Shown piece by piece: positions 33,502-45,535 of a stretch of 64,000 bases of DNA. The notes beneath the pieces are model-generated. The model was not told where the DNA came from, did no database searches, and was given only the letters and a program-made list of their open reading frames with translations. The stretch is from Thermothelomyces thermophilus ATCC 42464 (lineage: Eukaryota; Ascomycota; Sordariomycetes; Sordariales; Chaetomiaceae). The translations under genes were made by a program, and so were the position numbers. The DNA is taken from contig NC_016473.1 in NCBI RefSeq assembly GCF_000226095.1, positions 4,154,001 to 4,218,000 on the forward strand, given 5' to 3'. Every line of letters starts with the position of its first letter. Position 1 is the stretch's first letter.

Positions 33502-35571
33502 CTTTGAAGACAACAGCTTCTCTTCTGTGGGGCGACTAGAGGCGCCCAGCTCGACCCTTCTGCGAACCGAAACAGCCTATTGAAGAGAGGGTGGTCCAGT
33601 TGCTGAGAGGGATTAAGATCTCGGCTCGGCCTTCGTCCTCATGCAATGCGATCCACCGGGGCGGTCCCCGTCGATCGAACCGCCGTGTTGACAAGCAGAT
33701 TGGATGTTTCGAAGCGGGTCGGGATCAGCAGCAACGGAGAATCCTCGCTGCGTGTTTTGAGGCGTAGTCGTGCCACTTGCACCACCGGTCAGAGCGGCGG
33801 CGCAGTCAAGAGGGCGGCGTGGTGTTGCCCCAAGTCGGTTTCTTGCCTAGTGGAGGGCTGGTCGAGAACGGCGGGTCTTTGGAGAGAGATGGAAAGCGAG
33901 GCGGCAATTGAAATCGAATGCAACGCAACGAATTTGGCGCTGTTGCTCCGAATGTCTGGGAGATGGTTCGACTGCTGTGGGATAGTTTGAGGGCGCTCGC
34001 CTGGTTTGTTGTGTTATTAAGAGAACGCACTGTGGATTGCTGTGCTGGCAGTGCCAGGCGTTTAGGAGATGGAGACGGCCAGTACCTCGAGCTGATGTCC
34101 CAGTGGTAAGGTGTATTTGCGGGGCTCCAGGAGTCGCGGGTCCTGTCCGTCGGATGGGGTCTTGATTTGCCGGGACCAGGGTCAAGCACACTCGCAATGG
34201 TCGGCAGCGAGGGAAGATAGAGCGTGCCGTTGATCTAGCTGTGCGCACAAGTTCCTCGTGGCTTCATGCATCAACACGAATAGGCGCTTTTGCTGCAGCC
34301 GTTTTCAAGCTTTGACAAGGTTGGAAGCTGTGTTCTGACAGGCAGCGAGCCAACTAAGGTTGGTAGGTAGTGTAGGTACGTACAGGGAGATGGGATGCAG
34401 AAGCGCTCGGGGAGTCGGACGCGTTGGAATCGGAGACGTGAGTGCGTTCGCGCACTGGGTGCTCTTGCGAGGGGGCAACTGGGATCGCCGATTCTGGTGG
34501 ACTGTGGGAAGAAAACACTAGAAACCGGGTATCGGAAAGACAAGATCCACCGTCTATCCCAGCCTCACAGCACGGTGAGTGGTGAACAAGAAGTGGCTCA
34601 AGTTTGGAGCTGGGCTCAGGAGCGTGAGGGTGAGTCGCAGTAAAATTAGCACTGTTAGCATCAAGCAGAGCGTCGCGGCCTGGAGCTTAACAAGCCAAGT
34701 TGTACGGAGGTACTACAATCGAAGTTGCCAAGATCAGAGATCCGTGCGCGTGCACGGTGGAACTCCCTACTTAGATGTAGTTACATTATGGTACACTAGG
34801 AAACGAAGTGTTCCGCATAAGTACGGTAAATACAGTTCAGATGGGCTTGCTTGTTAGCGCGGTACCGATGATGTATTCAGTGGTTCCTTTGCTACAAGAA
34901 AGAGACGGAACAATAGGAAAGAAGGGGTAAAAAAGAGAAAATAGAACATGAGGGGAGAGCAAGAAATCTGACAGAAGTTGGGGGGAATAAAATAGTGAGC
35001 AGGAATCCTGCACTTAGGCCCGAACTGAAGAGCAATGCCATTTGCCTACATCTGAATAATCTTGTCTATCTTTCTCCTTTTCAAGAGTGGTTTGCCACTA
35101 ACGAATTACCCAGTTAAAGGCAGTGCGAAGCATATAAGGTACATACATACATGGATGAAATAGGTGGAAATGCCTGACCTTACCAGCGCCTGGTGGTACC
35201 TTCCAAATCGTTGGGAGGAGGTTTGTTACAGAAATCCCTACGGGGCCTTGGCACGCAGTGTAAGATACGAATTTGAGTTGCCACAACGAAACTTTAACCC
35301 CATATCAGGTCTGGAGCTGTTTCTCTTGCTGAATCAGTGCTTCCATCATTGTAGTAAAATGTTTAATTCAGGTGCAGATATGCCACATGGGAATTGATCT
35401 TCAATTTGCAGTTCCACTCTTAATCTTTCGGTTTTGGTAGGCTTCGGCTTCAATCGACGAAATCTGCCAAAATCATCATCTCTGTCATCCCCGAAGCAGA
35501 GGTCGTATCGCTTCTGACAAAGAGAAAAGCGAGAACCCATTGGGGGGTCACAGAGCCACGTGCCGGTTACC
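33502..35571. other. Divergent intergenic region, B56 / Tfc1
   Basis: Two kilobases separate two diverging genes. Their length suggests long leaders or regulated promoters. GGTAGGTAGTGTAGGTACG lies near 34364-34381 and a TACGGAGG near-match at 34703. Short open frames on both strands show no domain that I recognise. Confidence 0.55.
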
Positions 35572-38026
35572 ATGGCATCGTCTTGCCATGAGAGAGATGG
35601 CGACACAGCGCCGATATACACAATCCCTCCTCGGCGACTCGGGGCATTGGAACATCCAATGATCATTAAGAACCTCGACAAAGGAATCAAGACCTTCGGC
35701 CAGAATAATGCCTTTCGGGCGGTACGTTCCAACGCGGTCTTTGCTCCGTCAGGAGAAGAGCATCAAGCTGATTCTCTGTAGATTCTCGACTCGGCCAGTC
35801 CCCAGATATCAGTCCCTTTGTACTTGCGCTACGATAATCCAACCGCCAGGCCGCTGACTTCACATAATGCCCTGACGCACAATGTCGTCTTGAAGGTTAC
35901 GGTGCCAAAGCGGACTGGAAGGAAGCGCAAACGGGGCACCAACGGCCCCTGGGAATGGGAAGTTGAACAACCTAGTGCCGAGGATCCTTCCCTCGTCTCC
36001 CCAGAAGTTCTCTCGCGGGACAGGCTCGACACTCCGCGAGTTATCCGGCGCAAACTCCAGGACAATGTAGGCAAATACACGGTTGAACCGGTCGGTGTTG
36101 TCAACAACACCCACCGGTACAGAGGTCGGTCATCTCTCGCCCGACTTCCCCTCCGGGGCCCAGACTAATTGTTTCCCAGGCCTGGCCGACTTTCAGTATT
36201 CTCTAGGAGAGTCCAGATTCATGAAGCAGTTCGTCGAGAAAGTCCTACCCGGCGACGTTTCCAAGTTGAGGAAGTTCTCCCTTCAACCCGGGATCGAATC
36301 CGGGACCAACATCGACCTCATCCCGCCTCCGTACTTCACCCCTATCACCCTCCCTTTCAGCTACAACTACGCTCAGAACCCCCACACCAAGGAGATCAGT
36401 CTTGGTCCCTCCGACGCCACGGGCGACCTGTCTGAGGACCAAGAATACGGACGTGTTGTCAACATCACGTCGCGCGCCCCCGCCGCCGGCTACTTCATCG
36501 CGCACGACGAGTACCCGGTCCCGAGCGGCCCGCGCCGGGAGCCCGACATGTCCGACCCGCAGGTGGCCGCCATCATCACCGAGATGCGGCAGGCCATGGA
36601 GGAGCGTCCCATATGGACGCGCCGCAGTATGTGGAACCGGCTGGGGGCCAAGTTCGCCGAGCTGCCCAAGAACGGCGGCCTCGTCCGCCACTGCCTGCAG
36701 TACGCCGGCTACCAATTCAAGGGCGGGCCCTGGCGCGACGCCCTCGTCAAGTACGGCCTCGACCCGCGCTCTGATCCCAAGTACCGCATCTATCAGACAC
36801 TCATCTTCAAGCTGCACAAGACGAGCGTCGGCAGCGTCGGCCGCTCCTGGCAGGCGCTGCGGCGCAAGGAGATTGGCGTCTCCAATTTCGGCAAAGCGTG
36901 GAAGGACATGGGCGCTGGAGACGACGCGATGCTCAACACGCACATCTTCAACGGCGAGTCGTTCAGCACGGACGGCAAGGTCTGGCAAGTCTGCGACATC
37001 ACTGATCCGCTTCTGGCCAGGTTGTTTGCCGAGGCCGAGGTGCGCCCCGAGTGCGACGTCGAGATCAGCGGCTTCTACCACCGCGCGCTGTGGTCCGTGG
37101 CCAAGGCCATCATGAAGTGCAAAATGGTCGCTATCCGGTTCAATCGCACGCTGACGGACAGCGACTTCAGCGCCGCGCTCGAGGCCGTCAAGAACGTGCC
37201 GCACGATGGCGGCGGCGGCGGCGGGGGTAGCGGATCCGGAAGTAGCATCGGTATCAGCCTGCCCGACCTCCAGTTGACGGCAGCCGAGTATGAGCAGCTT
37301 CGCGGGGGGAAGTACCGCCCGCGGCCCGGCATCAAGTCCTCTGGACGCGAGGTCGTGGACGGGGTAGGACGCCGGCGAAGAACGCATTATCGCGTGCGGA
37401 TCCCGCTTAAGGAGACAGAGGAGCGCGAGGCGGTCAAAATGATCAAGCTACTTACACATAACACGCAGGACAAGGAGGCCGCGGGTGAAACAAGTGCCGC
37501 GGCCACCGAGGCGGAAGGATCGACCCCGGGCGAGGAGGTGTTACGTGAGGCTCCAGCTGGAGCAACAGATCAAGACGTCAGGCTCGCCAGGACAGGGGGA
37601 GAAGAGCAAGATGAGAAGGACGAAGGCGAAGAGGAGCGAACAGAGGGACGTGCGTTCCAAGAAGTCTTGGAAGACATGGACGAAGAGGACAGTGAGGAGG
37701 AAGACGAGGAGGAGGGTGACGAGAGCGAAGAGGGTGAGGAAGGCGAGGAGATGGTACCCCAGAAGAAGTATCCCTTCCACCAGGAGAATGAATCAGAAGA
37801 CGACTTGGACCAGGAGGAGGAGTACGAGGAGGGTGTGTATTCGGACGAAGACGACCAGGAGGATATGGAGGACGAGGACGAGGACGAGGACGAAGATGAA
37901 GACGAGTACGGCAGGGGAGATGATGACGAGGAGGAGGAATTAGGAGAAGAGGGCGAGGGATTTTCCCAAACATGGGAAGACGACGATGGTGACGGTGGGG
38001 AGGATGGCCAAGGATACTACGAGTAG
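35572..38026 (+). CDS. TFIIIC subunit Tfc1/Sfc1 (tau95, GTF3C5 family)
   Basis: Subunit of the RNA polymerase III factor TFIIIC that helps recognise the A-box of tRNA genes (family role). Three exons: 35572-35721, 35782-36124, 36180-38026; 779 aa. N-terminal IPPRRLGALEHPMIIKNLDKG and SASPQISVPLYLRYDNPTARP match the tau95 dimerisation region. The central part has a TFIIIC subunit 5 HTH-like domain with RPIWTRRSMWNRLGAKFAEL and VRHCLQYAGYQFKGGPWRDAL. Exon 1 carries the start in phase, and the first ATG in a short leader is chosen. The last ~150 residues are extremely Asp/Glu-rich, as in yeast Tfc1. Gly-rich residues about 445-455 interrupt the core. Confidence 0.88.
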
Positions 38027-38804
38027 GATTGGCCGTCGTGAGCCTGTCTATATATATATATATGCAAAGCGGGACTTGGCTCTCTACTTGCCGATGTTTT
38101 GGGACTGTGGTTTGTTTTTTAACGACGATTCATCACAACGACGTACTATTCATGCGGACGCAAATAATAGAAGGCAAAAAGGGGAAAGAGGGCAAATAGC
38201 CTCGTATTACGCTATATCCACCCAAACGTACACTCCCGCCTCCAAACCCGTATTAAGCTCTGTCGTCTCAAATAGAAGAAGAAGAAGGGAGAAAAAAAGA
38301 AAGAAGAAATAGAAAAAAAGAGAGAGAGAGAAAGAGAAATAAAGAGAAAATAGAGAAGAAAAAAAGGAATTTCACCAACGCCCCTTTACCATTGCACCCG
38401 CGCCCATCCGATCCTTGTCAATCAAAGCCAGCCTACTCCGCCCATACTCCATCCAGAGTGTCAGTCATACGAAATCTGAACAATTTCATGATACCTCAAT
38501 CCAAAACTGCCGTTAGGAGAAGAGGGAAGAAAAAAGGTGAAAGGACGAAAAATAGCCTGTGATCCCAAACCAGCCCAAACCCCTAATTATACTCCATCTG
38601 GAGCCGACCACGTGTCCACCAGGCCAGTCGTCCTCTCGCCTCCTCTCCGACCGACAAGGGGTGAAGGGAATTTGCACCATCATACTCACATGACTGATTG
38701 AAAAGCACCTCGAAAGCAGCAGTGAGAGTAAAAAAGAAAAAAAAAAAAAAAGGTGGGGGGGAGGAGGGTTGGGAAAGACGGAGCTCCCTCTGCCCTCGGT
38801 CCCC
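38027..38804. other. Convergent spacer, Tfc1 / BCS1-like, with purine tract
   Basis: No gene. A TATATATATATATG stretch follows the tfc1 stop near 38050-38062. A nearly pure A/G tract spans about 38271-38368, and an A-run plus G-run precedes the BCS1-like stop (38730-38760). Confidence 0.6.
38271..38368. repeat. Purine (A/G) low-complexity tract
   Basis: About 98 bases consisting almost only of A and G on the plus strand, with GAA and GA subrepeats. It lies between two converging gene ends. Confidence 0.75.
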
Positions 38805-40988
38805 TCACTGCACAGACAGGCTCAGGCCCCGCGTCTTGCCGGCCTTTTGCGCGAGCATGCCGGCCACCCAGGCGTCGACCTCCTCGAGCGCCCGGCGCGG
38901 CGTCTTCTTGCGCTTGAGCAGGAAGCCCTGCAGCTCGGCGGGCGAGAACTGGCCCGGCGGGATGCGGGCGGCGAACTGCGCCGCCAGGTGGGCGAGCTCG
39001 GCCGGGTGGATGGTTGTTGTCGTCGTCCTCGTCGTCGTCGTCTTCGTCGTCTTCGTCTGCTCTTCGTGGCGGCGCTGGTTGGGGCGGTGGTGGTGTCCCC
39101 GCTGGTGCTGCTGCTGCTGCTGTTCCAGGGGGAATCGCCCAGTCGGGATGGCGTCCCTCTTGGCGGCGGCGGCGGTGTCGGTGAGGTCGAGGGGCGCCGG
39201 AGCGGGTATCTTGCCGTCCGTGGCGGCGTCGTCGTCGTCGCCGATTTCGGTGATGCCGGACACGTCGGTCACGCTGCTGTCCTTGTCCGAAGAGAGCGAG
39301 AGCGGCGTCGGAGGGGGTTCGGAGGAAAGGGTGAGGGGCGTCAGCGGGGAGGAGAGGTGGTCGGAGACGGAGATTGGGAAGGATCTGGAGCCTCCCTTGG
39401 TGTTCTCGGGCTCGTATATGCGCACAAACAGCTCCCTGGCTTGCTCCTGGCTGGCGTTGGTGAAAGCGATCTGCAGGTCGACCCTGCCCGGGCGTATGAG
39501 CGCCTCGTCGAGGGCCTCGGGCTTGTTGGTTGTCATGATGAGCACGCGGCCCTCGTGGGAGGCGACGCCGTCGATGGCGTTGAGCAGACCCGAGAGGGAG
39601 ATGCCCTTCTTCTCGCCCGAGTCGCTGTTGTTGCCGGCCCGCTTGAGTTCGCGGGCGAGGTCCGAGACCTTCCAGTCCCTCTTGTTGTGATTCTTGGACT
39701 TCTTTGGGGACTTCTTCTCCTTGCTGTCGTCGTCCTGCCGGCCTTCGGACTCCTTATCGTCGTCGTCCGAGGAGGAGGATGATGAAGGCGAAGAGGACGA
39801 GGACGAGGCCGGATCATCGGCTCGTTTGAGGCCGGCCGTGTCGATATCCTCGAGCAGGACCACGCAGCGCCGCGGAAGCGAGGTAAAGAGGCCGAGCAGG
39901 TCTTCTTCGGTCAAGGTCGGGTCCAGGAGGGAGATGACGTAGATGTCCAGACCAAAGACACCGGCGAGGGCGAACGATAGCGATGTTTTGCCCGTCCCTG
40001 GCGGGCCATGGAACAGGTACCCGCGGCGAAGGGGAATGCCGCGGTTGGCGTACCAGCGCGGGGTGGCCGGGTGCAGATACTCGTTCATGTCGGAGAGGAC
40101 ACGGATCTTCTGCTCCTCGTCGAGGACCACGGTCTGCATCGGCCGGACGGGACGGTTGGCGACCTGCTGCCACGAGTGTCGATGGCCGTAGCGGCGCAAG
40201 GCTTGGGGCGCCGGGCGCCTGACAATGGTCTTGGCCTGGTGGTCGACGTAGTACTGCTCCTTGGCGTGCTGCAGCAGCAGCTTGATCGGCTCGGGGGAGC
40301 GGCCGAAGCAGGAGAGCACGAGGCTCTCCTTGTCCTTGAACCGAGGTATGCCGTGGCCCCCGGCCAAGGGCTCGAACAGGGACTCCTGCTTTCTGTGTAG
40401 CTGGAAGTATCGGCCCCTGAACCAGAAGCTGTGCAGGCCCAGGGCTGGCGTGAACCGGGGGGGTGCCTTGGCTTCCTGGTTGGAGAAGTTGAGGAAGACG
40501 CCAGAACCGCTGGCGGACACCAGGCTAGACGTGAGCTCTGACTCGTCCTCCTCTTCCCAGGCGCCCTTGGACGCCGTCTCGGCAGTGAGGGAGCGAGAGT
40601 TGACCATCTTGGGCTGAGACGCAAGCCACTTTATCATATGGAAGTAAATGTCATCCGAATTGCTGACCTCGATGCTGGCCATGAAATGCTGCCGAGCCAG
40701 GCCGTAGAGTGCCACGTACAGCTGCGTCAGAACCTTGTTCGCGGCCCAGAACAAACCGGCCACAGTCAGTATGTAGGTCGGGTCGATGCCAAGGCGGTTG
40801 CCGACGAGATTGTACAAGATAATGAACAACTTCACCAACGGGTTGAAATGAAACCCAAGGAGCGGCGAGAGGGTGTCGAAGAAGAGGCTGTCTGGGAGCC
40901 CCTTCTCGGCTGAAGTGTTAGTGCCATGAGTGCTGCTGTTAGTTACGAGGGTTGGCAGAGCCCCTCGGATGATGCTGCTAAAGTCCAT
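38805..40988 (-). CDS. BCS1-like AAA ATPase
   Basis: Single-exon gene of 727 aa in the BCS1 family; true Bcs1 is the inner-membrane chaperone that moves the Rieske protein into complex III. Starting at the ATG at 40988 gives MDFSSIIRGALPTL; the open frame extends upstream but without an ATG. A membrane helix is predicted near 74-96 (ILTVAGLFWAANKVLTQLY), followed by the BCS1-specific region and an AAA core with Walker A GPPGTGKTS (~331), Walker B VVLLEDIDTAG (~376), NKPEALDEALIRPGRVD (sensor and Arg finger). An acidic Ser-rich insert of ~50 residues follows Walker B, and the tail after the AAA core is long and Gln/His/Thr-rich. At 727 residues it is far longer than yeast Bcs1 (456), so it belongs to the expanded fungal BCS1-like paralogues and its client is unknown. 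Confidence 0.88.
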   Translation of the reverse strand: MDFSSIIRGALPTLVTNSSTHGTNTSAEKGLPDSLFFDTLSPLLGFHFNPLVKLFIILYNLVGNRLGIDPTYILTVAGLFWAANKVLTQLYVALYGLARQHFMASIEVSNSDDIYFHMIKWLASQPKMVNSRSLTAETASKGAWEEEDESELTSSLVSASGSGVFLNFSNQEAKAPPRFTPALGLHSFWFRGRYFQLHRKQESLFEPLAGGHGIPRFKDKESLVLSCFGRSPEPIKLLLQHAKEQYYVDHQAKTIVRRPAPQALRRYGHRHSWQQVANRPVRPMQTVVLDEEQKIRVLSDMNEYLHPATPRWYANRGIPLRRGYLFHGPPGTGKTSLSFALAGVFGLDIYVISLLDPTLTEEDLLGLFTSLPRRCVVLLEDIDTAGLKRADDPASSSSSSPSSSSSSDDDDKESEGRQDDDSKEKKSPKKSKNHNKRDWKVSDLARELKRAGNNSDSGEKKGISLSGLLNAIDGVASHEGRVLIMTTNKPEALDEALIRPGRVDLQIAFTNASQEQARELFVRIYEPENTKGGSRSFPISVSDHLSSPLTPLTLSSEPPPTPLSLSSDKDSSVTDVSGITEIGDDDDAATDGKIPAPAPLDLTDTAAAAKRDAIPTGRFPLEQQQQQHQRGHHHRPNQRRHEEQTKTTKTTTTRTTTTTIHPAELAHLAAQFAARIPPGQFSPAELQGFLLKRKKTPRRALEEVDAWVAGMLAQKAGKTRGLSLSVQ

Positions 40989-43324
40989 CGTGGCCGAGAG
41001 CCACTGGAACAGGGCGACGATGGTGGGCAGCCAAAGACGGTCGCACGAAGATATGGAGGCGGCGGTGGTTTCTGCTTCTTGGGTCAACCCGGGAATGGCC
41101 ACGGCGCCTTGGAAAGGAAGAGGAATGGTTACCGGTGGCTATGGGAGGAAGTGAGGGGTGGGGAGGGAACTTTGGGAGGGAACTTTTATACTCCTCCAAT
41201 GGACCACAAATGAGAACTGCGTCTGAGTTACAACAAGTGCCAAATGTGATGTAAGGCGGCCTCCTTGTACATGTTAGCCCCTGGACGATCCGGCCGCCTT
41301 TGGCAACCGTCGTGGCAAAAAAAAAAAAAAAAAGAAAACAGCTGCGAAAGACAAGGTGAGACGCAGCACAGGAGTTCGCGTTGCTCGGCGTCCTAGGAAA
41401 GAAGTGAGACAGAATACACGCTTAAGGAACGGCAAGGAGATACCGGCTGCACATATCCGAAATGCTTGGCCCAGCCGTAGCACGAAGCGTTCAAATGTTG
41501 GGTCGGGCTGCGGACAAAGGCGTTCTCCCCGCCGTCTGTCATCATCACAGGACTGATGCGACAAAACAAAACAGAACACGATGACGCGCCCCAACGAATG
41601 CGTCTAAACGCGTGTTTCCCTATAGAAGCCGTTCTAAGACGCGGCTAGGGCGGTGAGGTCCAGGGAACGGCACCAAGGACCTCCTTACTCCCTCAGACCC
41701 GGAGGCCCTTGAACTTGTGGCCCGCATGGTAGACTTGTTGGTCGGAGCTGGTGGCCCTATATGCAAAGTGGATGGGTAGCTTGTGGCCGGCTTAATGGCC
41801 TCTCCCACCAATGACTACAATCCCGCGCAGGATCGTCGACGAGCCACGGCCGCGATCCCAACCCACGAAGCCTGCAGAGTCGTTACACGTCTCCGTCTTG
41901 TTGCTGGAGGTATTCTGTCCCAAGGTTACTCCAAAAAGAAAGATATGTTTAACCAACCTGCCTGGCGGCCCAGCGAGACGGTGTTACAGGTGTTACCGGT
42001 TGCTTGGTGACGAGTGACGAGTCGGATAAAGCCAACAGTGACTCAATACATAGCCCTATTCTTTCGGATCTGAGAGAGACCGGATTGGTCCATTACCCGC
42101 TTTTGGCAGGATAAAGAGAGAGAAGAACACGAAGCTTCTGTAACAGGTTGAGGGGCAACAGCCGAGGAGCGGGTGACAAAAATGACTAGGTTGCGTCTCG
42201 AAATGAGCGTGGTCGTGGCTGTGCGTGTCCTAACCGGGTCTGTACAGTCGGTCGCGATGCGGCCTTTTGAAGTTCTTGAGCTGATGGGACTGAAGGTTTG
42301 GGAAGCTGAGAAATCCCGGATCAGAGTCGCACTGGGCGAGTTAGTGCGTGGGGTTATTGCCAGGGTCGGCTTGGGGGGAGCACCTCGCATGTTAGCAGAC
42401 CTGAGTGGTGGAGCCAGAGCGCATCAGTTAGCTGTCAAGGTACCTCGGGGCTCACACCTTCCTTGGTCGAATGCAGGTCATCCTGCTTCGCAGTCGCAGA
42501 GCTGGTGCCAACCAGGGCTTCGGATTCGATGCCTGATTTTGAAACACAAAGATCGGAGCCATGCCCTGCGCACTCCTCATTCAACCTTCCCAAAGAGTCG
42601 GTTGACAGTTCAGCGGGGCTGAAGTCGGGGCCGAAAATCGAGGCCAAAAGACCGGAACATCGGCCGCTGGCGGCCTCGAATTTCAGCCGGAATAGATTAT
42701 GCCTTCGAGTTTGTGTGGAAGCAGACCTTCCGGGCCGAATTACACGACGGAAACCGGTAACGACGACGACGACGACAACAACGACCACCACCACCACCAC
42801 CACCACCACAACAACAACAACAACAACAACAACAGCAGCAGCCCGCACGAGACACTAGCTTCGACAAATTGAGGCATGCAGAGGGCTCATGGAAGCAACC
42901 ACATAAAACGGGCATACACGGCGCAATCACGGCATGGCATGTCTGAGCGCCAACCGTCCGGCGTTGTTGGGCTTCTGGCAGAGAGACAACTCAGAGAGTC
43001 CGTCCCGGGACGGTGGAAAACAATCACAAGATCGCCATCCACAGCAATGCTGGCGCGGTGCAGAGAGCTCTCATTGGGTGTACCCGGAGCCGTCTCCCAC
43101 CCGTTAACCGGTTCTTTTTTTTTTTTATTATTGCTGTGGGAGGAGCACGACATGTCCTGCCAGCCGAGATTTGAAGCCAGTCGGGCCACGCGAGATTGAT
43201 AAGCCCGGATTCTCGATGATGATGCAGCTTCTTCGCGAGTGTGGGATGCGAGCCTAGCCCCAACTGCGCACACCGTACGTACATGTGACTCGCCAACCGC
43301 GACTCCTCCACCCTCCCGCGTAAT
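40989..43324. other. Intergenic, BCS1-like promoter and asparaginase 3' flank
   Basis: 2.3 kb without a gene I can support. Frames at 42043-42390 (-) and 42173-42622 (+) overlap each other, lack domains and are not modelled. A trinucleotide microsatellite sits at 42760-42842, and T runs lie near 43113-43125. Confidence 0.55.
42760..42842. repeat. ACN trinucleotide microsatellite
   Basis: About 27 consecutive trinucleotides: ACG units, then CCA, then CAA, ending with CAG. One plus-strand frame reads as a long threonine run. There is no sign that it is translated. Confidence 0.85.
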
Positions 43325-45535
43325 TCAGCCAACAATCTTGCCCGTGTCCCCCGTTAGCGGTACCCTAGCCGGCTCGGTCTGGGCAGCCAATTCACCAAGC
43401 TCTTCCGCACCAACATGCCCATCCCTCCCCGCATCCCCTTTGCCAACCACAGCCTCAACCTCCCCGCTGCCACCCTCCGCCGTCCCTTTGGGATCAACAG
43501 CAGCGGGGGCAGCACCAGTAGCAGCAGCAGCGCTAGGAGGAGCAGCGCCAGCAGCACCACGACCGCCACCACGGTCTGGGGAGACAGCCCGGCTCGCCCC
43601 GCGGCTCGGCATCCGGCTGCCCTCCCCCTTGAGCTCGTTGTCGAGCCACAGGTGGGCCCCGGCCTCCTTGAGCAGGCGCACGCACTCGGCGTTGCCCGCC
43701 TTCTCGGCGAGGTACAGCGGGGTGTTGCCGGCGCGGTTGCGGGAGTGCACGCCGGCGCCGCGCGTGAGCAGCTCGCGCAGGACGAGCGGCTCCGGCCCGA
43801 CGGCGGCCAGGTGCACCACCGTGTTGCCCGCGTAGTCGGCCCGCTTGAGCAGCTGGTGGTTGAACTCGTCCCCCTCGAGGATCTCGCGCACCGTGCGCAG
43901 CTCGCCGTTGCGGATCGCGTAGCCGAGCGCCGTGAAGGCCGTTTCTGCCCGATTAGGTTAGCCCAAGTAGCCAGTAGCCGACTCGGATCGGAAGAAAGAA
44001 GGCAAGCAGAAAGTAGCTGCGTTTTTTTCCTTCCCCCCCTTTTTTCCCCCTTCTTTTTCTGCCTTTCTGTCATTTGTTTGGGGTGGCGTGGAGGAAAAGT
44101 TTGGGGGAAAGTAGGGAGTGTCAACGTACCGGCCGCAGTAAGTCTGTTCACGGCCGTATCCAGAGTGCCCGCCGGGTGAGAGAAGGACGGAAGGGTCATC
44201 TCGGTCATCTCGCCGCGCAGCGACTGCGCCATCTTGGCCGTCACGTCTTCGTACGTCAAGCCCGGTAGTGCCAGGAGGTACGACAACTTGGTCAGGGCTG
44301 CCTCGGTAGTGAGGTCGTGTCCAAACACCACGCCGGCCCTGCCGAGCGCGGTGGCGGGAGCGTAGACCGGCGACACGAAGCCGTTGGTGCACTGGCTGAC
44401 ATTGACAACGACGATGCCGCGCTCGACGGCGGCGCGGATGACCTTGGTCAGGCTGCCGTCGACGCCGCCGGGGGCGTTGCCCATGCCGAACGTCTCGAGG
44501 ATCAGGCCGCGCAGGTCCGGTACCCTAAGCACGGAATCCACCATCTCGGGCTTGATCCCCGGGAAGATGCGCAGGCAGGCCACGTGCGCCGTGTCCAGGT
44601 ACTTGGTCACCTGAAACCCGGCGATGCTAGTGGGCCGCCGGACCAGGCCCCAGTTGACGTCGACGCCGAGCGAGGTGACCTTGGCGAGCGGCGCGCAGTT
44701 GGGGCTGTCGAAGGCCTCAAAGGAGGAGGCCGACACTTTGGTTGTGCGGTTACCGCGGAAGAGGGTGTGGTGGAAGAAGAGACAGACCTCCGGGATGACA
44801 AAGGTGCCGGCGATGATGAGAGAACCCAGCAGGTTGTCGACGGCGTCGGATTGCAGGGCAAAGATGGAGGCCTGGGAGCCGGTCAAGATCACCGGCTTGC
44901 CGAGGTTTGACATCATGAAGGACAGCGCCGACGCCGTGTAAGCGAGCGAGTCGGTGCCGTGCAGGATGACGAAACCGTCGAAAATGTGGTAGTTCTCCTT
45001 TATGGTCATGGCAATCTCGGTCCAGCCCGTGGACGAGATGGAGCTCGAGTCGAGTAGGGGCTGAAACTCGAGGACGCCATACCGAATGTGGCGCGAGTAG
45101 GCGCTCGGGGGGGTTCGGAGGCTGTCGAGGGTCAGCTTGACGCCGTTTTTGTAGGCGTGGATTTTGACTACCGCAGTCAGCGAGATTAGGTCTATTATCG
45201 CAGGAGTAGGTAGTCTGGGAGGCTGATTCTCAAATTCTCCGACATGCTGTCGTTCTTGCGCATCCTTCGACGCTATCTCCTCACCCAACTAACGTACAGC
45301 ATGCCCAAGCTTCCCGGGGTTAAGTGTTGTGTTTTTTTGACTTACCTGAAGGGTCGGAGTTATCGTTGAATGACGGCCGAGGAGCCATGGCCTTCTCGAG
45401 AAAACCCGTCATGGGAACCAAGCCATCGGCTGAAGGCTGCATGCAGATCGTACCGCCCGTCATGATGATGAGCACCCGGGACTCCGGGTAGTTGGCCTCT
45501 GATTTCATCCCCTCCAAGACGAACGGCACCCCCAT
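43325..45535 (-). CDS. L-asparaginase (type I) with C-terminal ankyrin repeats
   Basis: Hydrolyses L-asparagine to aspartate and ammonia (family role). Three exons: 45346-45535, 44130-45167, 43325-43944; 615 aa. The catalytic loop IIMTGGTICM holds T29 (and T26), and LHGTDSLAYTASAL carries the second active-site T/D pair. VILTGSQASIFALQSDAVDNL, CLFFHHTLFRGNRTTKVSA and ILETFGMGNAPG are typical type I asparaginase blocks. From about residue 410 an ankyrin region follows (ALGYAIRNGELRTVREIL; AGNTVVHLAAVGPEP; AGNTPLYLAEKAGNAECVRLLKEAGA), then an Ala/Gly/Glu-rich tail. The asparaginase-ankyrin order is the same as in vertebrate ASPG and several fungal proteins. There is no signal peptide, so it is probably cytosolic. 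The first acceptor is uncertain: 45167 or, eight codons longer, 45191; both keep phase. Confidence 0.91.

Noticed and set aside
36245-37387. 380-codon minus-strand open frame
   Set aside because: Shadow of the TFIIIC subunit gene, with no domain or splice support.
42043-42858. Overlapping frames on both strands between the BCS1-like and asparaginase genes
   Set aside because: No domains, no splice pattern; one of them depends on the microsatellite.
43354-45288. 644-codon minus-strand frame running through the asparaginase gene
   Set aside because: It reads through two real introns. Its 3' part is Arg/Ser low-complexity, whereas the spliced frame gives ankyrin repeats.
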